Part shown: one piece after another, positions 37,688-48,889 of the stretch
Layout of the letters: each line of letters opens with the position of its first letter
How positions within the stretch are numbered: position 1 is the first letter of the stretch
The notes under the pieces: model-generated
The model's input: the letters and a program-made list of their open reading frames with translations, nothing else
Told to the model about the DNA's origin: nothing
The model's database searches: none
Position numbers and translations under genes: made by a program
NCBI RefSeq assembly: GCF_001672755.1
Contig: NZ_LZKI01000132.1
Coordinates: 1-64,000, forward strand
Direction of reading: 5' to 3'
DNA length: 64,000 nt
Source of the DNA: Mycobacterium colombiense
GTDB lineage: Bacteria > Actinomycetota > Actinomycetes > Mycobacteriales > Mycobacteriaceae

Positions 37688-38515
37688 ATGAAGACAATGC
37701 AAGAACTTTTCGAAATAGCCTGGCAGGCAACACAAATCGGTGCCACCACGCTCAAGAAATCGCAGCCGAGCTCGGTGCAGCACAAGGGTGACCGCGACAC
37801 TGTCACCGACGTCGACCTCGCGATCCAGCGCGACATCGCCGCCTACCTCGCCCAGTCCACCCCCGATATCGCGCTACTGGCCGAAGAGTCCGAGCAGCAA
37901 CCGGAGATCGAAACGTCCGAGTGGCTCTGGGTTCTTGACCCCATCGACGGGACGTCCAACTTCGTCCACGGCCTGCCGCTGTGCGCCGTATCACTGGCCC
38001 TGCTGCACGCCGGTCGCACCGTGGTGGCCGTCACCCACGCTCCCCTGCTCGGCAAGACCTACCACGCCATCGAGGGCAAAGGCGCTTTCGTCAACGGGCA
38101 ACGGATCACCGCCAGCGCCACCGACAGCCTCAGCGGCGCCATCGTGTCCCTCGGCGACTACGCCGTCGGCCACGACGCCGGCCGGCTCAATCAGCACCGG
38201 CTGGCGCTCACCACCGAGCTGGTGCCCCGGGTCGAGCGCATCCGGATGATCGGGGCGGCGACGCTCGACCTCGCCTTCGTCGCCGAGGGCGCGCTGGACG
38301 CCTGCGTGATGATGTCCAACAAGCCGTGGGACACCGCCGCGGGGACACTGATCGCCCGCGAGGCCGGGGCCCAGCTCACCGATGCGCAGGGCAACCCGCA
38401 CACCCACAGCTCCGCGTCGACGATCGTCACCGCGCCGGGTATCGCCGAGCAGCTCGCCACGGTGATCCGCAACACCGAGGTGCCCAGCGACCGGTACGCG
38501 GCCGCCGTCGGCTAG
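37688..38515 (+). CDS. inositol monophosphatase family protein
   Basis: This 275-residue Mg2+- or Li+-sensitive phosphatase-fold protein carries HKGDRDTVTDVDLAIQRDI, the metal-binding Glu pair in LLAEESEQ, the signature WVLDPIDGTSNFVHGLP (metal site 1/2) and the C-terminal NKPWDTAAGTLIAREAGA, where WD binds the second metal and substrate. Members dephosphorylate inositol phosphate, histidinol phosphate or fructose 1,6-bisphosphate; which applies here is unclear. The ATG at 37688 follows GAGG. It converges on the FAD reductase gene. Confidence 0.9.
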   Translation: MKTMQELFEIAWQATQIGATTLKKSQPSSVQHKGDRDTVTDVDLAIQRDIAAYLAQSTPDIALLAEESEQQPEIETSEWLWVLDPIDGTSNFVHGLPLCAVSLALLHAGRTVVAVTHAPLLGKTYHAIEGKGAFVNGQRITASATDSLSGAIVSLGDYAVGHDAGRLNQHRLALTTELVPRVERIRMIGAATLDLAFVAEGALDACVMMSNKPWDTAAGTLIAREAGAQLTDAQGNPHTHSSASTIVTAPGIAEQLATVIRNTEVPSDRYAAAVG

Positions 38516-38537
38516 CCGCAGGAACGAAAGATACTGC

Positions 38538-39725
38538 TCAGCCCAGTATTTCGGCGATGGGTACGGCCGCGGCGATCTTGGCGCGTGCCTTCATGACCTT
38601 GCCGGGCATCCCGCCGCCGACCACCCCGACCAGGGCGCCGTCGCGTTCGTAGTAGGCCAGGAACTTGCGGCCGTCGTCCTCGACGACATGGACGATATCG
38701 TCGGCCTCCGGCTCGCCCAGGCACTGGATCTTGACGTCGTACTGGTCGCTCCAGAAGTACGGGACGACCACCACCGGCGGCACGTCCTGGCCAAGCATCG
38801 CGGGCACGACGGCACGGGCCTGATCCGCGACGTTGCTCCAATGTTCCACGCGCCCTTGATGTCCCGTCGCGTCACGCCACGAGGCGACGTCACCGAGCGC
38901 CCACACGTTCGGTGCGCTGGTGCGCCCGGCCTCGTCGCAGATGACGCCGTTGTCGACCTCGACCCCGCTGCCCTCCAGCCATTCGGTGGCAGGGCGCGAC
39001 CCGATGCCCACGACCACGATGTCGGCCGGTAGTTCGATGCCGTCGCTGAGCACCACCGCCTCGACGCGCGAGTCGCCGCGCACCTCCGTCACCCCGACCC
39101 CGAGGCGGACGTCGACGCCCTCGGCACGGTGCAGCCGGGCCACCAGCTCGCCGATCTGCTCGCCGAGCACCGCGGCCAGCGGAGTCGGCTGCGGCTCCAC
39201 CAGCACCACATCCACACCCAGGCTGCGCAGGCTGGCCGCCACCTCGCAGCCGATGAACCCGGCGCCGATGACGACGGCGCGCTGGGCCGCCGACGCGTGC
39301 TTGCGCAACGCCATGCTTTCGTCGAAGGTCCGCAGCACGCGGATGCCCTCCAGATCCGGGATCGCCGGGATGCGCCGGGGCACCAGGCCCGTGGCGATGA
39401 CGAGTTCGGCGTAGCCAAGCGTGGACCCGTCGTCGAGAGTAACGGTCTGCGCCGCGGTGTCCAGGCTCCTCGCGGCGGACCCCAGTCGCAGGGTGATGTC
39501 GTTCTCGTCGTACCACTCACGCGGTTTGAGCGCGGTGTCGTCGACCTCCTTGCGCAGCACCTCTTTGGACAGCGGCGGGCGGTCGTAGGGCAGGTGCACC
39601 TCGTCGCTGACGATCGTGATGGGCCCGGAATACTCCGACCTCCGCAACTGCTCGGCGGTGCGGGCGGCGGCCAATCCGCCGCCGACGATCACGATTCCGT
39701 TGTTCGCGCTTGCGTCACTACTCAC
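38538..39725 (-). CDS. FAD/NAD(P)-dependent ferredoxin-reductase-like oxidoreductase (Rv0688)
   Basis: This 395-residue pyridine-nucleotide-disulfide-type reductase has an N-terminal FAD motif IVIVGGGLAAARTAEQLRR and LPYDRPPLSKEVL. A second Rossmann motif for NAD(P)H, AVVIGAGFIGCEVAASL, lies near residue 150, and APNVWALGDVASW is the FAD-binding GD motif. Its family includes rubredoxin/ferredoxin reductases of dioxygenase and P450 systems, but no ferredoxin gene is adjacent. It sits 25 bases after a mycofactocin-coupled SDR on the same strand, so a shared redox role is plausible. The start is GTG 39725. Confidence 0.9.
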   Translation of the reverse strand: MSSDASANNGIVIVGGGLAAARTAEQLRRSEYSGPITIVSDEVHLPYDRPPLSKEVLRKEVDDTALKPREWYDENDITLRLGSAARSLDTAAQTVTLDDGSTLGYAELVIATGLVPRRIPAIPDLEGIRVLRTFDESMALRKHASAAQRAVVIGAGFIGCEVAASLRSLGVDVVLVEPQPTPLAAVLGEQIGELVARLHRAEGVDVRLGVGVTEVRGDSRVEAVVLSDGIELPADIVVVGIGSRPATEWLEGSGVEVDNGVICDEAGRTSAPNVWALGDVASWRDATGHQGRVEHWSNVADQARAVVPAMLGQDVPPVVVVPYFWSDQYDVKIQCLGEPEADDIVHVVEDDGRKFLAYYERDGALVGVVGGGMPGKVMKARAKIAAAVPIAEILG

Positions 39726-39750
39726 GTGGAGTTCTTAGCACGATGGCCGG

Positions 39751-40614
<864 letters not shown>

Positions 40615-40668
40615 CTAGCAGCGCAACTGAAACGTGTTCTAATTCACCCGGTGTAGCCGGGCGAGCCG

Positions 40669-41490
40669 TCAGATTTCGGCGATGATCGCCGCGCGCCGGC
40701 TGGTGTATTCGGCATCGGTCAGCGCCCCGCTGGTGTGCAGATCCCGCAGCTCCTGCAGCCGGGTGGCGATCGACGGTTCGGGCGGTGTGACGACCGCCGC
40801 CGCCGGCGCCGGCTGTGCGGCCGGGGCCTGCTGTTCGACCGCGCGGCGCACCACCGCCTGGATCTGGGCGCGCAGGGCCGGGTTCGACCGGATGTCGACC
40901 ATCTGATTCAGCGCCACGTTGTTGGCCTTGAGGATCTGCAGGATCTCCATCAACGGGCCGGCCTGCCCGCTCAGATCGTAGGTTTTGTTGTCCTCAGCCA
41001 CCGTGAACTGCGCGGGAACCAGGCCGTTGACCAAAGCGCTTCGCTCCCAGTCGATTCGGTATTCGCTGGTGGTCGGGTTGACCAGCACCACCACCTTGCG
41101 GGCGTTGAGGTTGCCGAGCCGGGTGACGCTTGCGATGACCCGGTCCGCACTGTCGAACGGCAGGAGTCCGGGGCCGGCGATGTGCAGGTGCAGCTTGACG
41201 ACCTGCTGGTTGTTGACCCACGTCCCCGTCTCGGTGATTCCGGTGATCTGGGCGAGCGCCAGCACCCCGTTCTGCTCGAGCGCGGCCACCTTGGCCGACG
41301 ACTTGGCGCCAAAGTTCGCCAGGGCGAGCGCGATCAGCACGTCGGCGACGGTGATCAGCAGGCCGACGTAGAACATCCACTGCAGCAGGCTGTCGAGGCC
41401 GAGGGTGAAGTACACGATCAGGAAGATCGGTCCGACCAGGCCGCCGCACAGCAAAACCACCAACTGTGCCTTCAGGTAGCGCGCCAACAC
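40669..41490 (-). CDS. membrane protein with C-terminal SHOCT domain
   Basis: This 273-residue protein has two N-terminal transmembrane segments (about residues 8–32 and 38–60), then a soluble beta-rich domain of about 130 residues. An Ala/Pro-rich linker follows, then a C-terminal SHOCT-like motif (RLQELRDLHTSGALTDAEYT and a final AAI). SHOCT motifs are thought to aid oligomerisation. Function is unknown. It occupies the position near tuf where M. tuberculosis has the membrane protein Rv0686. Confidence 0.82.
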   Translation of the reverse strand: MLARYLKAQLVVLLCGGLVGPIFLIVYFTLGLDSLLQWMFYVGLLITVADVLIALALANFGAKSSAKVAALEQNGVLALAQITGITETGTWVNNQQVVKLHLHIAGPGLLPFDSADRVIASVTRLGNLNARKVVVLVNPTTSEYRIDWERSALVNGLVPAQFTVAEDNKTYDLSGQAGPLMEILQILKANNVALNQMVDIRSNPALRAQIQAVVRRAVEQQAPAAQPAPAAAVVTPPEPSIATRLQELRDLHTSGALTDAEYTSRRAAIIAEI

Positions 41491-41581
41491 ATGCCCCTCC
41501 TCGGCTTACTGGGGAATCCGTGTCAGATTAGCGCTGGGGGTGTCGCGACGAATGCGATACGCGCAAACCGCGTCCGGTCGC

Positions 41582-42352
41582 CTACACCGACTCGGTGGGC
41601 ACGATCGGCACCCGCTTGACCGGCGCACCGGCCGGTTGCGCCGGGTGTGCCGGCTGCGCCGCGGCCGGGGCGGGCGCAGCGGTGCGCGCCGACACCGGCA
41701 TCGTGGAGGCTGGCGAGGTCTGCGGCGGAACCGCGGTCTGCAGCGGCGCGGCGGGGGTTCCGGCCGGCGTCGCAACCGAGGCCGCCGGCTGCACGGGGGC
41801 GGGCGAGCCGGCCGGGGCGTAGGCCGGCGTCACCACCCGCGCCGCGCCCGCCGGCGTGGTGGCCGAGGCCAACGTCGCCGACCCCACCGGGGCCGCCGCG
41901 ATCGGGGTGCCGGCCGGTGCGGGTGCCACCGCGGCCGCGGCCGGCGCCACCGCCGCCGCCAGCGGTCCCGCGGGTGCGGTCGGCGCGGACGTGCCGACGG
42001 CACCGGCGCTCACCGCCGGCACCTGCGCGGCCACCGACGCCGGGGCCGCCGCGGTCTGCAAGGGCGAGGTGTTGGCGGCCTCCGCGAAGGCATACTGCGC
42101 CGCCCCGCCGTTCATCAGATTGACGAACTGGCTGTGGAACGCGGCGGCCTGGGCGCTCAGCGCCTGATAGACCTGGGAGTGCGCGTCGAAGAGCGCGGCG
42201 ATGCTCGCCGACACCTCGTCGGCACCGGGGGCCAGTACCTCCGATGTCGGACCCATCGCGGCGGTGTTGGCAGAGCTGATCGTCGACCCGATCCTGGCCA
42301 AGTCCCCGGCCGCGGCCGCGACGAATTCGGGCGTCGCCTGAACGAACGACAT
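41582..42352 (-). CDS. PE family protein, orphan
   Basis: This 256-residue protein opens with a complete PE domain: [32 protein letters not shown] and [20 protein letters not shown]. The type VII secretion signal YxxxE is visible as QYAFAEAAN near residue 90. The remaining 160 residues are Ala/Pro/Val-rich, without the GGA/GGN repeats of PE_PGRS. PE proteins are exported by ESX systems, usually as a PE–PPE heterodimer, but no PPE gene is adjacent, so the partner is encoded elsewhere. The ATG at 42352 has GAGGTG upstream. It sits between tuf and the SHOCT gene and looks like an insertion relative to M. tuberculosis. Confidence 0.92.
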   Translation of the reverse strand: MSFVQATPEFVAAAAGDLARIGSTISSANTAAMGPTSEVLAPGADEVSASIAALFDAHSQVYQALSAQAAAFHSQFVNLMNGGAAQYAFAEAANTSPLQTAAAPASVAAQVPAVSAGAVGTSAPTAPAGPLAAAVAPAAAAVAPAPAGTPIAAAPVGSATLASATTPAGAARVVTPAYAPAGSPAPVQPAASVATPAGTPAAPLQTAVPPQTSPASTMPVSARTAAPAPAAAQPAHPAQPAGAPVKRVPIVPTESV

Positions 42353-42468
42353 CGGCACCTCCCGCAACGCGACGGTCAGGAGAATTATGAGCGAATCCTA
42401 AACCAGCGGCGCCGTTGCCGCATGGTTTCTCCCGCGCCGGTCGGGGCCGATGCCGCCGCCGCAACGCA

Positions 42469-42505
42469 CAAAGCCCGGACTGCCGAGTCGGCAATCCGGG
42501 CTTTG
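42469..42505 (-). terminator. terminator downstream of tuf
   Basis: A near-perfect hairpin with arms CAAAGCCCGGA and its inverse complement, continuing inward with TGCCGA/TCGGCA, lies 13 bases after the tuf stop codon. No long U run follows, as is common in mycobacteria. Confidence 0.7.
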
Positions 42506-42518
42506 CGGTGGTTCGAAA

Positions 42519-43709
<1,191 letters not shown>

Positions 43710-43817
43710 TTCTGTGTCCTCCTGGACTAGTTGGTGCTTGTTAAAGCAGTGTTGGTGTTTTCAGTTGTGCCGCGCCCAAGGCATTCCAATGACCCGGCAA
43801 GATTACTCCGCTGGCCG

Positions 43818-45923
43818 TTACTGGCCCGTCGCCTTCGCGATGATCTCCTTTGACACGTTCGCCGGCACTTCGGCGTACGAGTCGAAGACCATGGAGTAGT
43901 TCGCCCGGCCTTGGGTCTTGGACCGCAGGTCGCCGACGTAGCCGAACATCTCCGACAGCGGCACATGCGCCTTGACCACGCGCGCACCGCTCCGCTCCTC
44001 CATGGCCTGGATCTGGCCACGGCGGGAGTTCAGGTCGCCGATCACGTCGCCCATGTAGTCCTCGGGCGTGGTGACCTCGACGGCCATGATCGGTTCCAGG
44101 ATGACCGGCTGCGCTTGCTGCGCAGCCTTTTTCAGCACCTGGGAACCGGCGATCTTGAACGCCATCTCCGACGAGTCGACCTCGTGGAAGGCCCCATCGA
44201 GCAGGGTGACCTTCAAGTTCACCAGCGGGTAGCCGGCCAGGACACCGTATTGCATGGCGTCCTGCGCGCCGGCGTCGACCGATGGGATGTACTCACGCGG
44301 GATGCGTCCACCGGTGACCTTGTTCTCGAACTCGTACGTCGCACCGTCTTCGCCGGTGAACGGCTCGAGGTTGATGATCACCTTCGCGAACTGGCCGGAG
44401 CCGCCCGTCTGCTTCTTGTGGGTGAACTCGACGTTGTTCGCCGCCCGCTTGATGGTCTCCTTGTAGGCAACCTGCGGCTTACCGACGTTGGCCTCGACCT
44501 TGAACTCGCGCCGCATGCGGTCCACCAGGATGTCCAGGTGCAACTCGCCCATACCGCCGATGACGGTCTGGCCGGTCTCCTGGTCCAGGTGCACCTTGAA
44601 GGTCGGGTCTTCCTCGGCGAGCTTCTGGATCGACAGCGACAACTTCTCCTGGTCGCTCTTCGTCTTGGGCTCGATGGCCACCTCGATGACCGGGTCGGGG
44701 AAGGTCATCGACTCCAGCACGATCTGCTGGTTCGCGTCGCTCAGGGTGTCACCGGTGGTGGTGTCCTTGAGCCCGATCACCGCGTAGATGTGGCCCGCCG
44801 ACGCGGTCTCCACCGGGTTCTCCTTGTTGGAGTGCATCTGGAACAGCTTGCCCAGCCGCTCCTTCTTGCCCTTGGTGGCGTTGATGACCTGGCTGCCGGA
44901 GTCGACCTTGCCCGAGTACACCCGGACGTAGGTCAGCTTGCCGAAGAACGGGTGCGTCGCGACCTTGAACGCGAGCGCGGAGAACGGCTCCTCGGTCGAC
45001 GGTTTGCGGGTGACCTCTTCGTCCTCCTTGCCCGGCACGTGGCCGACGGCCGGCGGCACGTCCAGCGGCGAGGGCAGGTAGTCGATGACGGCGTCCAGCA
45101 TCGGCTGCACGCCCTTGTTCTTGAAGGCGCTGCCGCACAGCACCGGGTAGGCCTCCGAGCTGATGGTCAGCTTGCGGATGGCGCCCTTGATCTCCTCGAC
45201 CGTGAGCTCCTCGCCGCCGAGGTACTTCTCCAGCAGCGCCTCGTCGGTCTCGGCGACGGCCTCGAGCAGCTTGGTGCGGTACTCCTCGGCCTTCTCGGCC
45301 AGCTCAGCCGGGATCTCGATGGTGTCGTAGGTTTCGCCCAGCTTCGTCTCGCCGCGCCACACCTTGGCGTTCATCTCGACCAGGTCGACGATGCCCTCGA
45401 AGTCACCCTCGGAGCCGACGGGCAGCTGGATCGGGATGGCGTTGGCGCCGAGGCGCTCCTCCATGGTCTTCACCGAGAAGTAGAAGTCGGCGCCGATCTT
45501 GTCCATCTTGTTGACGAAGCAGATGCGCGGAACGTCGTACTTGTCGGCCTGCCGCCAGACCTGCTCGGACTGCGGCTCGACACCTTCCTTGCCGTCGAAG
45601 ACGGCCACGGCGCCGTCGAGCACGCGCAGGCTGCGCTCCACCTCGACGGTGAAGTCGACGTGCCCGGGGGTGTCGATGATGTTGATCTGGTTGTCTTTCC
45701 AGAAGCAGGTGGTAGCCGCGGAGGTGATGGTGATCCCCCGCTCCTGCTCCTGCTCCATCCAGTCCATGGTGGCGGCGCCGTCGTGCACCTCACCGATCTT
45801 GTAGCTGATACCGGTGTAGTAGAGGATGCGCTCAGTCGTCGTCGTCTTGCCGGCGTCGATGTGCGCCATGATGCCGATGTTGCGGACCTTGGTGAGGTCG
45901 GTCAGCACGTCCTTCTGTGCCAC
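43818..45923 (-). CDS. fusA: translation elongation factor G
   Basis: EF-G, 701 residues from a GTG at 45923, drives ribosomal translocation and recycling. The GTPase motifs are [36 protein letters not shown] and NKMDKIGA; domains II–V follow to ATGQ. The frame is open upstream into unlikely sequence; the chosen start matches M. tuberculosis FusA1 ([17 protein letters not shown]) and has GGAAGA upstream. It belongs to the rpsL-rpsG-fusA-tuf operon. Confidence 0.98.
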   Translation of the reverse strand: MAQKDVLTDLTKVRNIGIMAHIDAGKTTTTERILYYTGISYKIGEVHDGAATMDWMEQEQERGITITSAATTCFWKDNQINIIDTPGHVDFTVEVERSLRVLDGAVAVFDGKEGVEPQSEQVWRQADKYDVPRICFVNKMDKIGADFYFSVKTMEERLGANAIPIQLPVGSEGDFEGIVDLVEMNAKVWRGETKLGETYDTIEIPAELAEKAEEYRTKLLEAVAETDEALLEKYLGGEELTVEEIKGAIRKLTISSEAYPVLCGSAFKNKGVQPMLDAVIDYLPSPLDVPPAVGHVPGKEDEEVTRKPSTEEPFSALAFKVATHPFFGKLTYVRVYSGKVDSGSQVINATKGKKERLGKLFQMHSNKENPVETASAGHIYAVIGLKDTTTGDTLSDANQQIVLESMTFPDPVIEVAIEPKTKSDQEKLSLSIQKLAEEDPTFKVHLDQETGQTVIGGMGELHLDILVDRMRREFKVEANVGKPQVAYKETIKRAANNVEFTHKKQTGGSGQFAKVIINLEPFTGEDGATYEFENKVTGGRIPREYIPSVDAGAQDAMQYGVLAGYPLVNLKVTLLDGAFHEVDSSEMAFKIAGSQVLKKAAQQAQPVILEPIMAVEVTTPEDYMGDVIGDLNSRRGQIQAMEERSGARVVKAHVPLSEMFGYVGDLRSKTQGRANYSMVFDSYAEVPANVSKEIIAKATGQ

Positions 45924-46006
45924 AGAAGTCTTCCCACTCTTTCGATTGCTTGGTTGTTCGCTGTCGCTTTGCGCCCGGCCACCCTGCCTTGACGCGGTTG
46001 GAGCCC

Positions 46007-46477
46007 CTACCAGCGATAGTGCGCGAAGGCGCGGTTGGCCTCGGCCATCTTGTGGGTGTCCTCGCGCCGCTTGACGGCGGCACCGAGGCCATTGCTGGCA
46101 TCCAGGATCTCGTTGGCCAGCCGCTCGACCATGGTCTTCTCGCGGCGTTGCTTGGAGAAGCTGACCAACCAACGCAGTGCCAGCGTCACGGAACGATCCG
46201 GACGCACCTCGACGGGGACCTGGTACGTAGCGCCACCGACGCGGCGGCTGCGCACCTCGAGGGAGGGCTTGACGTTGTCCATTGCGCGCTTGAGGGTGAT
46301 CACCGGGTCGGTACCTGTCTTTTCCCGGGCGTTCTCGAGCGCTCCATAAACAATGCGTTCGGCCAGCGATTTCTTCCCGTCCAGCAGAACCTTGTTCACC
46401 AGCTGCGTCACCAGCTGCGACCCGTAGACCGGGTCATTGACCAACGGACGCTTCGGCGCGGGCCCCTTGCGCGGCAT
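46007..46477 (-). CDS. rpsG: 30S ribosomal protein S7
   Basis: S7, 156 residues, is the primary organiser of the 16S 3' domain and, in E. coli, the autoregulator of the str operon. It begins [20 protein letters not shown] and contains [20 protein letters not shown]. The ATG shares a base with the rpsL stop (TGATG). Confidence 0.98.
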   Translation of the reverse strand: MPRKGPAPKRPLVNDPVYGSQLVTQLVNKVLLDGKKSLAERIVYGALENAREKTGTDPVITLKRAMDNVKPSLEVRSRRVGGATYQVPVEVRPDRSVTLALRWLVSFSKQRREKTMVERLANEILDASNGLGAAVKRREDTHKMAEANRAFAHYRW

Positions 46478-46851
46478 CAGCTCTTCTCCTTCTTGGCGCC
46501 GTAACGGCTGCGAGCCTGCTTGCGGTTCTTGACACCCTGGGTGTCCAGCGAACCGCGGATGATCTTGTACCGAACACCGGGCAGGTCCTTCACACGACCA
46601 CCACGCACCAGCACCATCGAGTGCTCCTGGAGGTTGTGGCCCTCGCCGGGGATGTACGCGGTGACCTCAACCTGGCTGGTCAGCTTCACGCGGGCGACCT
46701 TCCGAAGCGCCGAGTTCGGCTTCTTCGGAGTGGTGGTGTACACGCGGGTGCATACGCCACGGCGCTGCGGGCTGCCCTTCAGGGCCGCGGTCTTGACCTT
46801 GGCGACCTTGTCGCGGCGACCCTTGCGGACCAGCTGCTGAATGGTTGGCAT
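46477..46851 (-). CDS. rpsL: 30S ribosomal protein S12
   Basis: S12, 124 residues, is in the decoding centre. It has [38 protein letters not shown] and [20 protein letters not shown]. Lys43 and Lys88, the positions whose change commonly gives streptomycin resistance in mycobacteria, are both wild type. It is the first gene of the str operon. Confidence 0.98.
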
Positions 46852-47017
46852 CTACCGGCTTTCTGTGTTCGTGTTCGGCATACTTCTAGCGTTTACAAGT
46901 CTGTGTACTGCAGTTATGTCCGGTCGCATCACCCCGCGCCCGGGTGTGTCGCATGCGCTGCGCACCGGACTTGGTCCGATGCTCCGTGGACACGCGAATT
47001 TGCCCGGCATCCACTCC

Positions 47018-47087
47018 CTTACGGTTAGGCGCCGTAAGCCGCCAGGCACGAGGGACCACAATACCCGCCGCCGGTCTCGCAGGTCAA
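47018..47087 (-). promoter_or_regulatory. str operon (rpsL) promoter and leader hairpin
   Basis: On the minus strand TTGACC (47082–47087) is 18 bases from TATTGT (47058–47063), a good SigA-type promoter giving a leader of about 200 bases. Shortly downstream, CTTACGG (47018–47024) and CCGTAAG (47032–47038) form a perfect 7-base inverted repeat with a 7-base loop inside the leader. Confidence 0.55.
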
Positions 47088-47132
47088 AGCGACGGCGGCG
47101 CCGGCCGGGCGCTGGGCGTCGCGGCCGTCGGA

Positions 47133-47777
47133 CTAGTAGCGGGCGCCATCGGCGGCGGTGCGCCTTTCCAGGCCCGCCGCCAGCCGCAGCACCATGTCGG
47201 AGAACAGCGCGTCGGTGTCGATCTCGTCCATCACACCCGTCATCTCCAGCAAAACAAACCCGTGCAGCGCGGACCAGAACTCCAGCGACGCGTGGAACGC
47301 CGCCTCGCCGTCGAGTCCGTAGGACGACAGCACGGCGATCACCGGCGCTGCGGCGCCGCGGGTTGCGGCGGTGTACTCGGGATCGTCACCGCCGAACGGC
47401 ATCCGGGTGAAGGCCGAGTAGCGGCCCGGGTGGTGGTGGGCGTAGCTGCGGTAGGCCCCGGCCATCACCAGCACCGCGTCGTCGCGGGCGCGGCCCTCGC
47501 CGACCCGGTTGAGCATCGTGATGATGTCGTCGATGACGCGGATCCGCACCGCGCGCCGCAGGTCTTCCAGGCTGTCGACGTGGTTGTACAGCGACGGCCC
47601 CTTGGTGCCCAGCTGCATCGCCAGCGCGTTGATGGTCAGGGCGTCCCAGCCCTCGCGGTCCAGGAACGTCAGGGCGCCGTCGATGATCCCGTCCCGGCTG
47701 AGCTTGGCCGGACGGGAGGCGGGCCGCCCCGCGCGCTGGCGCCCGGCCGCCGGCGGCGGATCCGGTGGAGCTGCCAT
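47133..47777 (-). CDS. TetR-family regulator (Rv0681-like)
   Basis: This 214-residue protein has a Pro/Ala/Arg-rich N-terminal tail of about 25 residues. The HTH domain follows (LSRDGIIDGALTFLDREGWD, TINALAMQLGTKGPSLYNHV), then a C-terminal domain of the WHG-type subfamily with FHASLEFWSALHGFVLLEM. It lies directly upstream of the str operon on the same strand, and the rpsL promoter begins just past its stop codon. The target genes and ligand are unknown; the divergent DUF3060 genes at 47976 are nearby candidates. Confidence 0.88.
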   Translation of the reverse strand: MAAPPDPPPAAGRQRAGRPASRPAKLSRDGIIDGALTFLDREGWDALTINALAMQLGTKGPSLYNHVDSLEDLRRAVRIRVIDDIITMLNRVGEGRARDDAVLVMAGAYRSYAHHHPGRYSAFTRMPFGGDDPEYTAATRGAAAPVIAVLSSYGLDGEAAFHASLEFWSALHGFVLLEMTGVMDEIDTDALFSDMVLRLAAGLERRTAADGARY

Positions 47778-47975
47778 GGCGGTCGCCCTTCGATTGCGTG
47801 AACGGGTTGCGGTTAACTAATGACTCTAGTTGACGCCCGTGCAGAGATTAATCTCCCCGCAGCGGATACGAGCTTCCGGCAAAGGAAAACAAAGTCTGCC
47901 ACCGGGCAGGCAAATGCACGTAATGTCATGCTTGCCTCGTTTCGAGCAGCCGACCCGTCCCAAAGGGGGCCCGCA

Positions 47976-48341
47976 GTGAAGTGGACGACTGTCGCCGGTT
48001 CGGTGGCCGCGTGTGCCATCGCCGTCGTCGGCCTACCGGGGGTCGCGCAGGCCAAGAACGGTGACACCCACGTCATCGGGCAGGACATCGAGCAGACGAT
48101 CGACTGCAACGACGCCACGCTCATGGTCAACGGCACCGGCATCAACGTCACCGCGCTGGGCAACTGCTATGCCGTGACGGTGATGGGCTCGTCGAACACC
48201 GTCATCGCCGACTCGGTGTCACACGACATCACCGTGTACGGCTATAACCAGACGGTGTTCTACAAGAGCGGTCAGCCCGCCCTGTGGGACCGCGGCCGCG
48301 AACTGGGCATGACCAACCGGCTCCAACAGGTGCCGGGCTAA
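47976..48341 (+). CDS. secreted DUF3060 protein (Rv0680c-like)
   Basis: This 121-residue exported protein has a signal peptide (WTTVAGSVAACAIAVVGLPG, cleavage after VAQA). The mature part is a repeated short beta-strand domain of the DUF3060 type: DATLMVNGTGINVTALGNCY and SSNTVIADSVSHDITVYGYN resemble successive rungs of a small beta-solenoid. I chose the GTG at 47976 with AAAGGGGG upstream; the longer open frame lacks a signal sequence at its start. It is followed 42 bases later by a lipoprotein with the same domain. Function is unknown. Confidence 0.82.
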   Translation: MKWTTVAGSVAACAIAVVGLPGVAQAKNGDTHVIGQDIEQTIDCNDATLMVNGTGINVTALGNCYAVTVMGSSNTVIADSVSHDITVYGYNQTVFYKSGQPALWDRGRELGMTNRLQQVPG

Positions 48342-48383
48342 ACCGTGGCAGCACAACGACATCCGATCAAGAATCGAGGAAAC

Positions 48384-48869
48384 ATGCCCGCCTACATCCG
48401 TGACCGCTCGCTGCGCCTGGCCGTGCTCGCCATGACACCGGCCGCGGCGGCCCTGGTGCTGGCCGGCTGCAGTTCGACGGCCAACCCGCCGGCGGGGTCC
48501 TCGACCACCACCACCAAGAGCAGCGCGACGACCAGCGCGGGCGCCGCGCCGACGACGGGATCGGGCGGGGCGAGCACCACCGCGTCCATCGAGATCGGCA
48601 ACACGATCAACTACGGATCGATGGGCACCACAACCACCCTGGACTGCGCCAGCGGCAAGTCGCTGAACGTCGGCGGCTCGGACAACAACCTGACCATCAC
48701 CGGCACCTGCGAGACGGCCACCGTCAGCGGCACCAACAACAAGATCACCTTCGACAAGGTGAACACCCGCATCACCGTGCTGGGGATGAACAACACCATC
48801 ACCTACAAGGACGGCGACCCCAAGGTCGACAAGATCGGCCAGAGCAACACGATCAACAAGGGCAGCTGA
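48384..48869 (+). CDS. DUF3060 lipoprotein (Rv0679c-like)
   Basis: This 161-residue lipoprotein has a signal sequence ending in the lipobox LVLAGC (Cys near residue 28). A Ser/Thr/Ala/Gly-rich linker follows that may be glycosylated in mycobacteria, then a DUF3060 domain with repeated strand motifs LNVGGSDNNLTITGTC, VSGTNNKITFDKVNTRITV and GMNNTITYKDGDPKVDKIGQ. The ATG at 48384 has GAGGA upstream. Together with the preceding gene it forms a small cell-envelope operon. No activity is known. Confidence 0.85.
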   Translation: MPAYIRDRSLRLAVLAMTPAAAALVLAGCSSTANPPAGSSTTTTKSSATTSAGAAPTTGSGGASTTASIEIGNTINYGSMGTTTTLDCASGKSLNVGGSDNNLTITGTCETATVSGTNNKITFDKVNTRITVLGMNNTITYKDGDPKVDKIGQSNTINKGS

Positions 48870-48889
48870 CCACCCGCGTCCACCAGCTG

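Noticed and set aside
37350-37733. 127-codon open frame on the minus strand upstream of the inositol-monophosphatase-like gene
   Set aside because: It overlaps the start of a well-supported gene, has no ribosome-binding site and no recognisable motif.
43911-45992. 693-codon open frame antisense to fusA
   Set aside because: Same shadow effect; composition is Val/Asp/Leu/Gly-rich low-complexity with no recognisable fold.
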